Shown piece after piece: positions 17,751 to 26,656 of a DNA stretch of 64,000 nt. Source of the stretch: Methanosarcina barkeri str. Wiesmoor (lineage in GTDB: Archaea > Halobacteriota > Methanosarcinia > Methanosarcinales > Methanosarcinaceae). Under the pieces are notes generated by a model that was not told the DNA's origin, ran no database searches, and was given only the letters and a program-made list of their open reading frames with translations. Position 1 is the stretch's first letter; each line of letters starts with the position of its first letter. Both the position numbers and the translations under genes were made by a program. Location of the stretch: NCBI RefSeq assembly GCF_000969985.1, contig NZ_CP009526.1:1550001-1614000 (forward strand), read 5' to 3'.

Positions 17751-17874
17751 CTGCAAAAGATTTTATAATCCCTTTATATTTTGTCTAATTTTTTCTTTTC
17801 ATATTCTATCTTTCTTTTAATTGGTTTTCTTCTGTTCTTCAATGATCTTCGTGCTGTACTTTTCGTTATGCGTA

Positions 17875-17894
17875 AAGTTAATCTATCTTAACTT
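17875..17894 (+). promoter_or_regulatory. Inverted repeat upstream of hisH
   Basis: AAGTTAA and TTAACTT, seven bases each, are separated by six bases and end 14 bp before the hisH ATG. It might be an operator or a chance dyad in AT-rich DNA. Confidence 0.3.
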
Positions 17895-17908
17895 AGTTTG
17901 TTAAAGCT

Positions 17909-18517
17909 ATGAAAAGAATTGTGATTCTCGATTACGGGCTTGGAAACCTCCGCAGTGTTCAAAAAGGGCTTGAACACGTCGGATCAAGTCCCGCAATCTC
18001 AGGGGATCCTGAGGAAATTCTTGCCGCAGACGGTTTAATTCTCCCGGGGGTCGGCGCTTTTGTGGACGCGATGAAGTGCCTTGACCCCATCAAAGGGACT
18101 ATAGAAGAATACGCAAGGTCAGGCAAGCCGATGCTCGGGATCTGTCTTGGACAACAGGTTCTCATGAGTTCTTCGGAGGAAGGAAAGCTTACTGACGGGC
18201 TTGACCTTATTTCCGGAAAGGTGCTGCGCTTTCCAAAATCCGAACTAAAGGTGCCTCATATTGGCTGGAACAATATCAAAATCAAGCAGGACCACCCTCT
18301 GTTTGAAGGGATTCCTGACAACTCTTTCGTATACTTCGTCCACTCTTTCTATGTGGACACAGCATCTGAAAACACCCTTGCGTCCTGCAATTATGGGCTG
18401 GACTTTTCAGCTTCTGTCGTAAATTCTAAAGGCAATGTTATGGGTACCCAGTTCCACCCTGAAAAAAGTGGAGCTATCGGGTTGAAGATTCTGAAAAACT
18501 TTGTAGACATGTGCTGA
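17909..18517 (+). CDS. hisH: Imidazole glycerol phosphate synthase subunit HisH
   Basis: A 202-residue class I glutamine amidotransferase that makes ammonia from glutamine for HisF in histidine biosynthesis. The nucleophile elbow is GICLGQQVLM (catalytic Cys near residue 77), and the His-Glu pair is in GTQFHPEKSG (about residues 175-184). The oxyanion region PGVGAF is near residue 48. Length is normal. It stands without other his genes nearby except hisS 30 kb away, so it is probably a single transcription unit. Confidence 0.96.
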   Translation: MKRIVILDYGLGNLRSVQKGLEHVGSSPAISGDPEEILAADGLILPGVGAFVDAMKCLDPIKGTIEEYARSGKPMLGICLGQQVLMSSSEEGKLTDGLDLISGKVLRFPKSELKVPHIGWNNIKIKQDHPLFEGIPDNSFVYFVHSFYVDTASENTLASCNYGLDFSASVVNSKGNVMGTQFHPEKSGAIGLKILKNFVDMC

Positions 18518-18721
18518 AAGGATTTCTCAAAGGAATTTTCCCTTGGGCTCTATATTTATTTTTTCATTTTTTCTGGTTATTTACTTCTGATTCCTGTGCA
18601 CTTTACACTAAAGTATCTGAAATCAACAGAATACCTAAAATAAATGGATTAATACTTGAATGCCAAACTATTCTGTCCTGTACAACTTTCAGGGCAGAAA
18701 GATCTGCAAGAGATGGTTACT

Positions 18722-20047
18722 ATGGATATAGAAGGCTACGCAAAACGGGCTCTCAGGGAGAACCCTTCAAACGAAGCAGGGCTTGAAACAAAGCTTGCTT
18801 CCAGAATTCTTGAGATTAAGCATATAAGCCCAGAGAAGGCTAATGAGATCGCAGCTGCGGTCGTTTGTGAGGCAAAAGCAACACTTGATGTGAAAGGAGA
18901 TGTGTTAAGCCCCACTTTCTCAGGAGTTTCAATGGGAGAATTCGGGGTAGGTTCCAGGGGTACAGGAGATTTTTACGTTCATTCCAAGCTTGGAGAAGTT
19001 ATAGGCAAGACAGGGGCTGTTGTGGATAGCTCCCAGCTAGACGATTCTGGAGTTGTCAAAATTGGCGAAGACTACCTCGTGGTCACGATTGACGGGCTTC
19101 ATTCTCGCCTGAGCGATTTTCCTTTTCTCTCGGGTTTTCATGTAGCTCGGGCAGCTCTGCGCGATATATATGCTATGGGAGCTCGACCTCTGGCAATGCT
19201 CTCCGATATTCATGTAGCAGACGACGGAGATGTAGCAAAGATCTTCGACCATATTGCAGGAATAACCACGGTCTCGGAACTTACCGGAATACCTCTTATT
19301 ACAGGAAGCACGCTTCGAATCGGCGGGGACATGGTCATAGGTGAACGCATGACAGGCGGGGTTGGAGCTGTAGGCATAACTTCTTCTCTTACATCGCGGA
19401 ACCGAACCGAAGCAGGAGACCTTATCCTTATGACCGAAGGCGCAGGTGGAGGCACGGTTTCCACAACTGCGCTTTACTATGGGATGCATGATGTTGTTGA
19501 GGAAACCATTAATATTCGTTTCCTGGAAGCCTGTGAGGCCCTGTTGCAGTCTGGGCTGCATAAGAAAGTCCATTCGATGACTGATGTTACGAATGGTGGG
19601 ATCAGGGGCGATGCCAAGGAAATCTCAAAGACCGCAAGGATAAAACTGGTCTTTGAAGAAGAAAAGCTAAGGGCTCTTGTGAACCCAAAGGTGCTTTCAA
19701 TGCTTGAAAGCCTGAAAATCGACTACCTTGGAGTTTCTCTCGACGCCCTGCTCATAATTGTTCCTCCTGCATATGCTGATGAAATCCTTGATACTGTCAG
19801 AGCTGCAGATATTAAAATTGATGTCATAGGACATGTTGAGGAAGGAAATGGAGCTGAAATATTCTTAAATGGCGAATGCCAGGACTTCACGCCAAGGTTT
19901 AGAGAGTCGGCATATACACCAGTTAAAAAAGTTCATGGAGAAGGAAATCCCAGAGGTTTTGAAGAAATGAGAGCAGCAATTGATAAGGCTGCGCTTGAAG
20001 CTATTGAAAAGAAACAAAAAGTCCTCGAAAAAATAAGAAGTAAATAA
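18722..20047 (+). CDS. AIR synthase-related protein (PurM/HypE fold)
   Basis: About 441 residues of the PurM/HypE/SelD/ThiL superfamily. A Gly-rich N-terminal ATP-binding region (SMGEFGVGSRGTGDFYVH) precedes the dimer core with the acidic metal-binding segment VVTIDGLHSRLSDFPFLSG, then DIYAMGARPLAMLSD and a C-terminal domain with MTDVTNGGIRGDAKEI. A charged helical tail follows. It corresponds to the archaeal HypE-related group, whose substrate I cannot give. Upstream in-frame starts at 18656 (TTG) and 18713 (ATG) exist; 18722 fits the MDIEGYAKRAL beginning, but the choice is uncertain. It is followed by terminator-like repeats. Confidence 0.8.
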   Translation: MDIEGYAKRALRENPSNEAGLETKLASRILEIKHISPEKANEIAAAVVCEAKATLDVKGDVLSPTFSGVSMGEFGVGSRGTGDFYVHSKLGEVIGKTGAVVDSSQLDDSGVVKIGEDYLVVTIDGLHSRLSDFPFLSGFHVARAALRDIYAMGARPLAMLSDIHVADDGDVAKIFDHIAGITTVSELTGIPLITGSTLRIGGDMVIGERMTGGVGAVGITSSLTSRNRTEAGDLILMTEGAGGGTVSTTALYYGMHDVVEETINIRFLEACEALLQSGLHKKVHSMTDVTNGGIRGDAKEISKTARIKLVFEEEKLRALVNPKVLSMLESLKIDYLGVSLDALLIIVPPAYADEILDTVRAADIKIDVIGHVEEGNGAEIFLNGECQDFTPRFRESAYTPVKKVHGEGNPRGFEEMRAAIDKAALEAIEKKQKVLEKIRSK

Positions 20048-20272
20048 AGCCTTTTGAAAAAAGGCTTTAGCGAAAATTAGTAAAGTTGCGTAATCTAAGG
20101 TAAAATCAAAAACATTTTAAAAAAGCCTTTTAAAAAAGGCTTTAGCGAAAATTAGTAAAATTGCGTAATCTAAGGTAAAATTGAAAGACTTTTTTAAAAG
20201 ACTTTAGCGAAAATTGGATGAATCAGGTTAAATCCTGAAATTAGTAACTTTGCAATCTAAGGTAAAAGAAAA
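20043..20272. repeat. Three imperfect tandem copies of a ~76-bp terminator-containing unit
   Basis: Each unit holds a hairpin (20046-20068, 20122-20143, degenerate near 20187-20207), then TTTAGCGAAAATT, a GTAAA/GTAACTTTGC-type segment, and CAATCTAAGGTAAAA or TAATCTAAGGTAAAA. The third copy has an inserted block. The array lies between two convergent genes. Confidence 0.8.
20046..20068 (+). terminator. Stem-loop terminator
   Basis: AAAGCCTTTT and AAAAGGCTTT form a 10-bp stem with a three-base loop immediately after the stop codon of the AIR synthase-like gene. It is the first of three related copies. Confidence 0.6.
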
Positions 20273-20301
20273 AAGAAATTGAGCTGGGAAAAAGGGAATA
20301 A

Positions 20302-21630
20302 TTACATTTTTCGTTTTACTAAAAGGGTTTCCCTTACTTTTCCAGTGATTTCTACCTCTACATTTGGTTCAATTTCCTCTTCTGAACGAGCTTTCCAGTA
20401 TTCTCCTTTATAGCGGACAAAACCTGTCTTTTGAGGCCCTAAAGGATCTATTGTTTCGGCAGTTTCCCCTATAAACTCTCCAATAACCGGTTTTTTCTTT
20501 CTGCTCTCTGTTACTTTGTAGATTGCAAAAACCAGGAACAATCCGAAAACAACCGTAGGGGCAACAACCGTCAGGGCAAGAACCTTTCGAAATTCGGGAG
20601 TGTAAATATTTTCGCTTCCCATAGGTACAAGGAGTATACTTCCTATTACGAGGCTGATTAGACCCGCAACCCCGAATATCCCAAAACCAGGTACTTTAAT
20701 TTCAATAATCAGAAGTCCTATTCCTAAGAGAATGAGGAAAATTGCCCCTATATTGATATCAAAGCCTGTTCCCATCAACCCGAGTGCGATTGAAATGAGT
20801 CCAAAAATTTCTGCTCCGGCTCCCGGACTTGAGATTCCAAAAATTAGCCCATAAATTCCCAGGGTCAAAAGAAGGGAAGAGATAATCGGGTTTGAAATGA
20901 GTCCTAAAAGGGAGAGAGAAAATGGAGGTTCATAGTTTTCTATCCCTGCATTTTCGGTTTGCAGGACTTTTCCTTTTATCTCCTGCCCGTCAATCTGTGT
21001 CAGCAAATTCGGAATAGAAGGAGCTACATATTCTATTACGCCAGTCTGTAGGGCTTCTTGTGCGTCGAGATTTTTATTTTTCGTTATGACTTCTTCTGCA
21101 AAAGTCTCGTTTCTACCGTGCTTACCGGCTGTTGCAACCGAAAATTTGACAAGGGCATTTATTATTTTCTCATCTGTTATGGGTTTTGTTCCCTCTATAG
21201 ACACCTGAACGGGCTGAGCCGATCCTATAACCGTGAAAGGCGCCATTGCAGCAATATCTGTTCCCATGAGGATGAGAGTCCCGGCTGACCAGGCTTTACC
21301 ACTTTCAGGCACATACCCGATAACAGGCACGCTCGCATTCTCAATTGCGCTTATGATTGTTTGAGTTTCATCCAGGCCTCCGCCTGGAGTATTCAAGCTA
21401 ATTACAAGAGCCTCAAAATTTTCATTTTCAGCTTTTTCTATCGCATCTGCTATAATATCATCTGAAGCTGGTGTAATGGCCTCGGATACTTCAAGCACAA
21501 GTACTTTCTGTTGAGGTCCTGCATCCCCAGATGGCATAGAAACGGCTATGAGGACGAAACACAGGAATAAAATAAAGAAGAGATGTGGACCTCTTTTTAC
21601 AGACATGGTTATCGGCCTTTTCTTGCTCAT
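20302..21630 (-). CDS. nfeD: NfeD-family membrane serine protease
   Basis: A 442-residue NfeD1b-type protein: signal peptide or first helix (about 14-36), ClpP-like protease domain with ALVISLNTPGGGLDET and the catalytic-type serine in WSAGTLILMGTDIAAMAP, four to five membrane helices (about 245-370), and a C-terminal OB-fold NfeD domain. It probably cleaves the hydrophobic tail of the partner stomatin. The stomatin gene lies 45 bp upstream on the same strand, so the two form an operon. An alternative ATG at 21606 would still keep the signal sequence. Confidence 0.93.
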   Translation of the reverse strand: MSKKRPITMSVKRGPHLFFILFLCFVLIAVSMPSGDAGPQQKVLVLEVSEAITPASDDIIADAIEKAENENFEALVISLNTPGGGLDETQTIISAIENASVPVIGYVPESGKAWSAGTLILMGTDIAAMAPFTVIGSAQPVQVSIEGTKPITDEKIINALVKFSVATAGKHGRNETFAEEVITKNKNLDAQEALQTGVIEYVAPSIPNLLTQIDGQEIKGKVLQTENAGIENYEPPFSLSLLGLISNPIISSLLLTLGIYGLIFGISSPGAGAEIFGLISIALGLMGTGFDINIGAIFLILLGIGLLIIEIKVPGFGIFGVAGLISLVIGSILLVPMGSENIYTPEFRKVLALTVVAPTVVFGLFLVFAIYKVTESRKKKPVIGEFIGETAETIDPLGPQKTGFVRYKGEYWKARSEEEIEPNVEVEITGKVRETLLVKRKM

Positions 21631-21674
21631 CCATTTATTTCAGTTCTTTTTGCTGATTTTAATCCTTTTTATGC

Positions 21675-22469
21675 TTATTTTTGCCTTTGCTGCTCTTTTC
21701 TTTCGGCAATAGATGTAGATAAAGCCGCTATATTTCCGGATTCAAAAGCCTGGGACTGGGTAACTACTATGAGGTTCTTTTCCCTGGAAATCTCGGCTAA
21801 TGTTTGCAGTTCTCTCAATTTGATTGCTGCAGATACTCCTTCATAGGAAGTTGCAGCTTCTCTCATTTTTTGCGCAGCCTGAGATTCTCCTTCCGCAAGG
21901 ATAATCCTGGCACGTTTTTCTCTTTCAGCTTCAGCCTGTTTGGCAATTGCTCTCTTCATCGTATCAGGCAGGGAGACATCTCTAATTGTAACTCCTGTAA
22001 CCTTAATACCCCAGGGATCGGTATACTTGTCCAGAAGCTCCTGAATTTGCTTATTAATATTTTCTCTTTCCGAAAGCAATTCATCAAGTTCCATCTGTCC
22101 CATAACGTCTCTCAGAGTAGTCTGTGAAAGGGTAGAAGTTGCAAACATGTAATTTTCAACCTGCGTTATGGCAGCTCCAGGCTCTATGACCTTATAATAA
22201 ACAACCGCATCTACTTCAACCGTGACGTTATCTCTGGTAATTACGGCCTGCTTGGGTACATCGATTGCAACAACTCTCAGATCTATTTTCAAAGCTCTAT
22301 CGACAATTGGGATAATCAGAAAAATCCCGGGACCTTTTACATCACTGAGGCGGCCCAACCTAAAAATAACTACTCTCTCATATTCGTTAACCATTTTTAT
22401 TGATTGTGAGAGTATTAATATTACAACCAATAATACAGGAATGTAGATTTGACTGGTAAAGATACTCAT
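21675..22469 (-). CDS. Stomatin/slipin (SPFH/band 7) membrane protein
   Basis: A 264-residue slipin: an N-terminal hydrophobic anchor (about 8-24), NEYERVVIFRLGRL at the start of the SPFH domain, the KVIEPGAAITQVENY segment, then a coiled-coil segment rich in Ala, Glu and Arg (AEAEREKRARIILAEGES), and a hydrophobic C-terminal stretch. Such proteins oligomerise in membrane microdomains and work with NfeD proteases, whose gene follows directly. Length and domain order are typical. Confidence 0.95.
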   Translation of the reverse strand: MSIFTSQIYIPVLLVVILILSQSIKMVNEYERVVIFRLGRLSDVKGPGIFLIIPIVDRALKIDLRVVAIDVPKQAVITRDNVTVEVDAVVYYKVIEPGAAITQVENYMFATSTLSQTTLRDVMGQMELDELLSERENINKQIQELLDKYTDPWGIKVTGVTIRDVSLPDTMKRAIAKQAEAEREKRARIILAEGESQAAQKMREAATSYEGVSAAIKLRELQTLAEISREKNLIVVTQSQAFESGNIAALSTSIAERKEQQRQK

Positions 22470-22533
22470 AATTTTTGTGACCTCTCATTCCATTAATATT
22501 TAAATTAGACTTAATAATAACTAGGTATTCATT

Positions 22534-22765
22534 ATTCAGACAATCAATAATAATCTTTCTATAAAGTAAGTATTCATAATTCAAAAAGTTTGTACCCAGA
22601 ACTCTACAAACATCTGAATAGCCATATTATTGTACTATTATTACTATTATTATTATATTCAGACAATCAATAATAATCTTTCTATAAAGTAAGTATTCAT
22701 AATTCAAAAATTTTGTATCCTGAACTCTACAAACATCTGAAAAGCTATATTATTGTATTATTATT
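22534..22765. repeat. Tandem duplication of ~105 bp upstream of the stomatin operon
   Basis: The block starting ATTCAGACAATCAATAATAA occurs at 22534-22640 and again at 22657-22765, 123 bp apart, with only a few differences. It lies just upstream of the stomatin start on the minus strand, so the operon promoter region may be doubled. Confidence 0.85.
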
Positions 22766-23068
22766 TATTATTACTTCCTTCTCTATATTCTCAATTGAAT
22801 TCACTTTTCAGATTTTGAGCGATATCGGAGAAGGAAATAAATGTCAAAAATGCAGATTCCTGATTGGATGAAATTATGAAGAAACTGCGAGAGACCTATT
22901 CTGATAAATAGTTGTCTCTGAAAACACTTATATTTGGAACATAGAAAATATAAAACAGGAAAAAGTGAGTTAAAAGGGAAAAAGAAACAGAATGATATTG
23001 ATTTTTGGTCCTGATAAGGCCGCAGAGTTAGATCGGCATACTTAAAAGCTGACAATAAGAACGAGAAA
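22766..23068. other. Intergenic region between divergent stomatin and DHH genes
   Basis: A minus-strand ORF at 22801-23055 has no ribosome binding site and no recognisable domain; I do not regard it as a gene. The stretch should hold the promoter of the DHH gene but no single TATA box stands out. Confidence 0.3.
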
Positions 23069-23069
23069 C

Positions 23070-23138
23070 ACTGTCAGGTTCAGAAACGCGTTCTGAGCCG
23101 CAAACAGTAGGTCAAGAAAACGCAGGTTCGGAAGAACC
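23070..23138 (+). promoter_or_regulatory. Structured leader of the DHH nuclease gene
   Basis: Two nested helices are visible: ACTGT 23070-23074 with ACAGT 23104-23108 encloses a 9-bp hairpin, GGTTCAGAA 23077-23085 with TTCTGAGCC 23091-23099 (one G-U pair, loop ACGCG). A second hairpin follows, GGTTC 23125-23129 and GAACC 23134-23138 closed by the GNRA-type loop GGAA. The start codon is 17 bp further on. Hand-folded; a cis-regulatory role is inference. Confidence 0.5.
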
Positions 23139-23154
23139 ATTGGTGTTGATATTA

Positions 23155-25287
23155 ATGATTAAGGAATGTCCAGACTGCCACGGGCGTGGCTATGAAGTTG
23201 TTTCAACTGAAATCTGCCCTCAGTGTAAGGGCAAAGGTAAATCAAAATCAATTGATTTCATGAAAATGTCAGAAAAAAATCTTGACAGCATTTTAAAAAA
23301 TGGTGCTGCATGTGAGAAATGTAAAGGTACTGGAAGTATTGAAGTAACAACTCCCTGTAAAACCTGTAATGGTCTTGGAAAGATATACACATGCAAGGTT
23401 TGTGGAGCACGTATCGAGAACCCTCAGGACCCCGATGAAGAAGTATGTGATTCCTGTTCCCATTCTCAGTATGTTTATGCTCTTGACGAGTCCTGCGACC
23501 TTAAGGACGTGGAAGCAGGAAAACTTTACCACGGGGTAGTGAGCAGTAAAGCTTCTTTTGGGGTCTTTGTCGACTTTAATCCTCATGTAAGAGGACTTAT
23601 GCACTCTAGCAATATCGTTGTTTCTCCTGAAGTAGGGGATTCCGTGATTGTTCTGGTAAAAAGCATCAAGGCCGGAGGAAAGCTGGATCTGATACCTAAA
23701 ACCATTAAAAAATACGAAACTGTCGAGCTTGAAAAGGAGCTTCCACTCAAGAATTCAGCTGAAATCGACTCCAGTATGAAAGGCAAGCTCCTCAGAATCG
23801 AAGGAGAGGTAATTCAGGTAAAGCAGACCAGCGGGCCCACGATTTTCACAATTAGCGATGAGGGAGGCTTTGTGCCCTGTGCAGCCTTTGAGAGTGCAGG
23901 GAAAAGGTCCTATCCGCATATTGATGTAGGAATGATTGTTTCCATTACCGGAGAAGTGACTCTGCGAGATGACCAGATCCAGATCGAGGTCATGAGCATG
24001 AAATTGCTGACAGGAGAGAAGGAAGCAGTTGTCAAGGGCAGAGTTGAGAGAGTAATTGATGAAAAGGCATCTCCTGCGGATATTCCTTTCCTTGTCCAAA
24101 GCGAGATTATGGAGAAACTTAAACCCAGGATGCTCCATGTTGCCAAAGAAATCAAAAAAGCTATTCTCCATTCAACCCCGATTATTCTAAGGCATCATGC
24201 CGATGCTGATGGCATTACTTCGGCAATTGCAATTGAAAGGGCGATCCTGCCCCTTATTACGGAAATTGGGGGAATGGATGCGGAATATTATTTCTACAAG
24301 CGTGCTCCGTCCAAAGCTCCTTTTTATGAACTTGCCGATGTTACGAGGGATATTTCGTTTGCGCTTGAAGACCTTTCCAGACATGGGCAGAAAATGCCGC
24401 TTATAATTCTCGTAGACAACGGATCAACAGAAGAAGACGTACCTTCAATGCGGCAGGCCAAAGTCTATGGAATCGATATGCTTGTTATCGACCACCATCA
24501 TCCGGATGAGATTGTTGACCAGTACCTGATAGGGCATGTAAATCCTGCGCATGTAGGAGGGGATTTCGGAGTCACTGCCGGAATGCTCTGTGCTGAAGTC
24601 GCTCGTATGATTAATCCCGACATTAGCGATACAATAAAACATCTCCCAGCGGTTTCAGCAGTCGGAGACCGTTCAGAAGCTCCGGAAGCTGAAAGGTATA
24701 TCTCTCTTGTCTCGGACCGTTATACTCTTGAAGAGTTGAAGGAAATGGCTCTGGCCCTGGACTACGAACAGTTCTGGCTGAAATTCAGTAGTGGAAAGGG
24801 CCTTATCGATGATATTCTGGACCTTGGAGATCATGAAACCCATAAAAACCTTGTTTCCCTGCTATGCGAACAGGCAAATACCATGATCCAGGACCAGCTT
24901 GAGACCTGCCTCTTTAATGTAAAGTCCCAAAAACTGGCAAATGGAACCATCATGAACGTGATAGACGTTGAAAACTACGCCCAGAAATTCACCTTCCCGC
25001 CACCAGGAAAGACTTCAGGAGAAGTTCATGACGTGCTTACCAAAAAATATCCGGATAAACCCGTGGTAACCATTGGATACGGCCCTGACTTTGCGGTCAT
25101 CCGTTCAAAGGGTGTGCTCATGAATATTCCGAAAATCGTCAGGGAACTCAGGGAAGAAATGAAAGGTGCAGGTGTCAGCGGAGGAGGACATCTGGTTGTA
25201 GGCAGTATCAAATTTGTAGAAGGAATGAGAACTGAGGTGTTATCAAGGCTTGCCGAAAAGATAGCAGCCACCGAGGTTGAATATTAA
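23155..25287 (+). CDS. DHH-family phosphoesterase with DnaJ zinc finger, S1 and OB domains (RecJ-like)
   Basis: A 710-residue multidomain protein. The N-terminus has DnaJ-type CxxCxGxG repeats (CPDCHGRG, CPQCKGKG, CEKCKGTG, CKTCNGLG), then an S1-like RNA-binding domain (about 115-190, KLYHGVVSSKASFGVFVDF), an OB-fold (about 205-305), and a DHH/DHHA1 phosphoesterase core with RHHADADGITSAIAIE, IDHHHPDE and the terminal GGGH motif. These are metal-binding signatures of RecJ-like nucleases. The ATG at 23155 is preceded by GGTG; a TTG at 23140 would add five residues. In archaea such proteins are exonucleases possibly linked to replication or RNA decay; the S1 and zinc-finger parts suggest RNA. 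Confidence 0.92.
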   Translation: MIKECPDCHGRGYEVVSTEICPQCKGKGKSKSIDFMKMSEKNLDSILKNGAACEKCKGTGSIEVTTPCKTCNGLGKIYTCKVCGARIENPQDPDEEVCDSCSHSQYVYALDESCDLKDVEAGKLYHGVVSSKASFGVFVDFNPHVRGLMHSSNIVVSPEVGDSVIVLVKSIKAGGKLDLIPKTIKKYETVELEKELPLKNSAEIDSSMKGKLLRIEGEVIQVKQTSGPTIFTISDEGGFVPCAAFESAGKRSYPHIDVGMIVSITGEVTLRDDQIQIEVMSMKLLTGEKEAVVKGRVERVIDEKASPADIPFLVQSEIMEKLKPRMLHVAKEIKKAILHSTPIILRHHADADGITSAIAIERAILPLITEIGGMDAEYYFYKRAPSKAPFYELADVTRDISFALEDLSRHGQKMPLIILVDNGSTEEDVPSMRQAKVYGIDMLVIDHHHPDEIVDQYLIGHVNPAHVGGDFGVTAGMLCAEVARMINPDISDTIKHLPAVSAVGDRSEAPEAERYISLVSDRYTLEELKEMALALDYEQFWLKFSSGKGLIDDILDLGDHETHKNLVSLLCEQANTMIQDQLETCLFNVKSQKLANGTIMNVIDVENYAQKFTFPPPGKTSGEVHDVLTKKYPDKPVVTIGYGPDFAVIRSKGVLMNIPKIVRELREEMKGAGVSGGGHLVVGSIKFVEGMRTEVLSRLAEKIAATEVEY

Positions 25288-25429
25288 AGGGCTTTAATAG
25301 CCTCTTTCCTTCCTTTGCTTCTATTCTGGATAGAAAAATTCTATTCTTAAATAGTCTATTTTTAAGAAATTGGGTTTCTGAATAAATTATTCTCAAAAAG
25401 TTATAATCTTAAAACATGTTTATTTAAAA
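25288..25429. other. AT-rich spacer after the DHH gene
   Basis: Contains T-runs (TAGTCTATTTTTAAG) that may end DHH transcription. No gene seen. Confidence 0.3.
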
Positions 25430-25668
25430 CCTACATTCCGCAGTATTTTTTGAAAATCAATATTTTTCCTGATAGCGTTTTTGGAACAGAGTAAATAATT
25501 TGGATTTTTAATGGTATTTGGTGAAAATTGAATGATATCATTTTTGGTCTCTAAATACACCACATCGTTGCTTTTACCTACTGCATAAAAGTCCAATAAA
25601 TCTACATTTGATTGAAAATCGATAGCAGTAAAAATATGAATTTACGTAAATTTACTGCGGAAAGTGGG
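25430..25668. mobile_element. MITE-like element, copy 1
   Basis: A 239-bp element with imperfect terminal inverted repeats CCTACATTCCGCAGTA and (complement of the other end) CCCACTTTCCGCAGTA, flanked by TTAAAA at 25424-25429 and 25669-25674. An inverted copy about 90 percent identical is at 51512-51752. It has no transposase gene, so it needs a helper in trans. Confidence 0.8.
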
Positions 25669-25853
25669 TTAAAAGGTTCTAATTTTTACATAAAGTTCCT
25701 TTGAAATGACTCCTCAGACTATTTTTCATAAAATAATAAAGACAATCTTAATTAAACACTAATTTTAAAAAATACTGCAAGTTCTGGGAAACCTTTCACT
25801 TGGAAAGGCTCCCATACAAAAAAGTAATTAACAGTTTATCCTTGCTTTGCTTT
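25669..25853. other. Spacer downstream of gfcR
   Basis: AT-rich, no ORF supportable; lies between the MITE and the stop codon of the reverse-strand PRTase-like gene. Confidence 0.25.
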
Positions 25854-26468
25854 TTAGTCCAGGCGTACAATCCTTACAAGAGACCGGATCGGGACATTAG
25901 CAATCATATCTGCGCCTTTTTTATCTACGAGAACTGCTACAGCTCTTGGCTTTGCGCCCATTTCCCGAAGCTGCTCAATGACTTCCATAGTTGTAGAACC
26001 GGTGGTAATAACATCGTCTACGATCACACAGTTCTTGCCGGCAACGCCTCCGAAGTTTCTACTTATTGTTCCTTTTTGACCTGGCTGGACTACATCCTGT
26101 CCTTTACGGGAATGATACAGGGCAAAATCAGCTCCCAGTTCATTTGCCATCATGCTTGCTAGGGGAATGCCGCTTGCAGCGACACCGACAACAACGTCGA
26201 CTTCGGCGTTTGTTTCTTCCAGAGTCTCAAGCACCATGTCGCAAAGCGCAAGTGAGATGTAGTGGAGTCGTGTAGCACTTTTTCCTATGTTGCTCCAGTT
26301 TACGGAAATATCCTTTGGAGCGGGGGCTGCTACTTCTTTTTTCGAACGGGTTAAAAGCCAGGTAACCGTTTCCCTTGAAACATTGAGTTCATCGGCAATC
26401 TGGCCGGTTACAAGCCCGTTACTCTGCAATTCCACAGCTTTCTGGATTAAATCTTCTATGTTCTTCAT
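25854..26468 (-). CDS. gfcR: GfcR-type regulator (HTH plus orotate PRTase-like domain)
   Basis: A 204-residue protein in which a short helix-turn-helix (about 1-50, [20 protein letters not shown]) is fused to a phosphoribosyltransferase fold with the PRPP motif [12 protein letters not shown] (about residues 145-156) and [17 protein letters not shown]. In haloarchaea the GfcR homologue is a transcription regulator of sugar metabolism; whether this one does the same in a methanogen is inference. The ATG at 26468 has GGAGG directly upstream; the longer frame to 26594 adds unrelated Lys/Cys-rich residues. It is downstream of nob1 on the same strand. Confidence 0.88.
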   Translation of the reverse strand: MKNIEDLIQKAVELQSNGLVTGQIADELNVSRETVTWLLTRSKKEVAAPAPKDISVNWSNIGKSATRLHYISLALCDMVLETLEETNAEVDVVVGVAASGIPLASMMANELGADFALYHSRKGQDVVQPGQKGTISRNFGGVAGKNCVIVDDVITTGSTTMEVIEQLREMGAKPRAVAVLVDKKGADMIANVPIRSLVRIVRLD

Positions 26469-26656
26469 GCCTCCATTCCCACCTGAATTTTTATCTGGCT
26501 GTATTTTTCGGCACATTTTTCGGCACTTTTTTGGCACATTTTGCAACTTATTCACAATGTTTGCCTCGAATACTGCCTGGAAAACTATATTCAAATGTAC
26601 ATTCTCTCAATTAAAGACACTATTACATTATCAAGCATTATATCTTTTTCTTCAGC

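Noticed and set aside
22801-23055. Minus-strand ORF of 84 codons upstream of the DHH gene
   Set aside because: Low-complexity aromatic residues, no ribosome binding site, and it overlaps the likely promoter region of the DHH gene.
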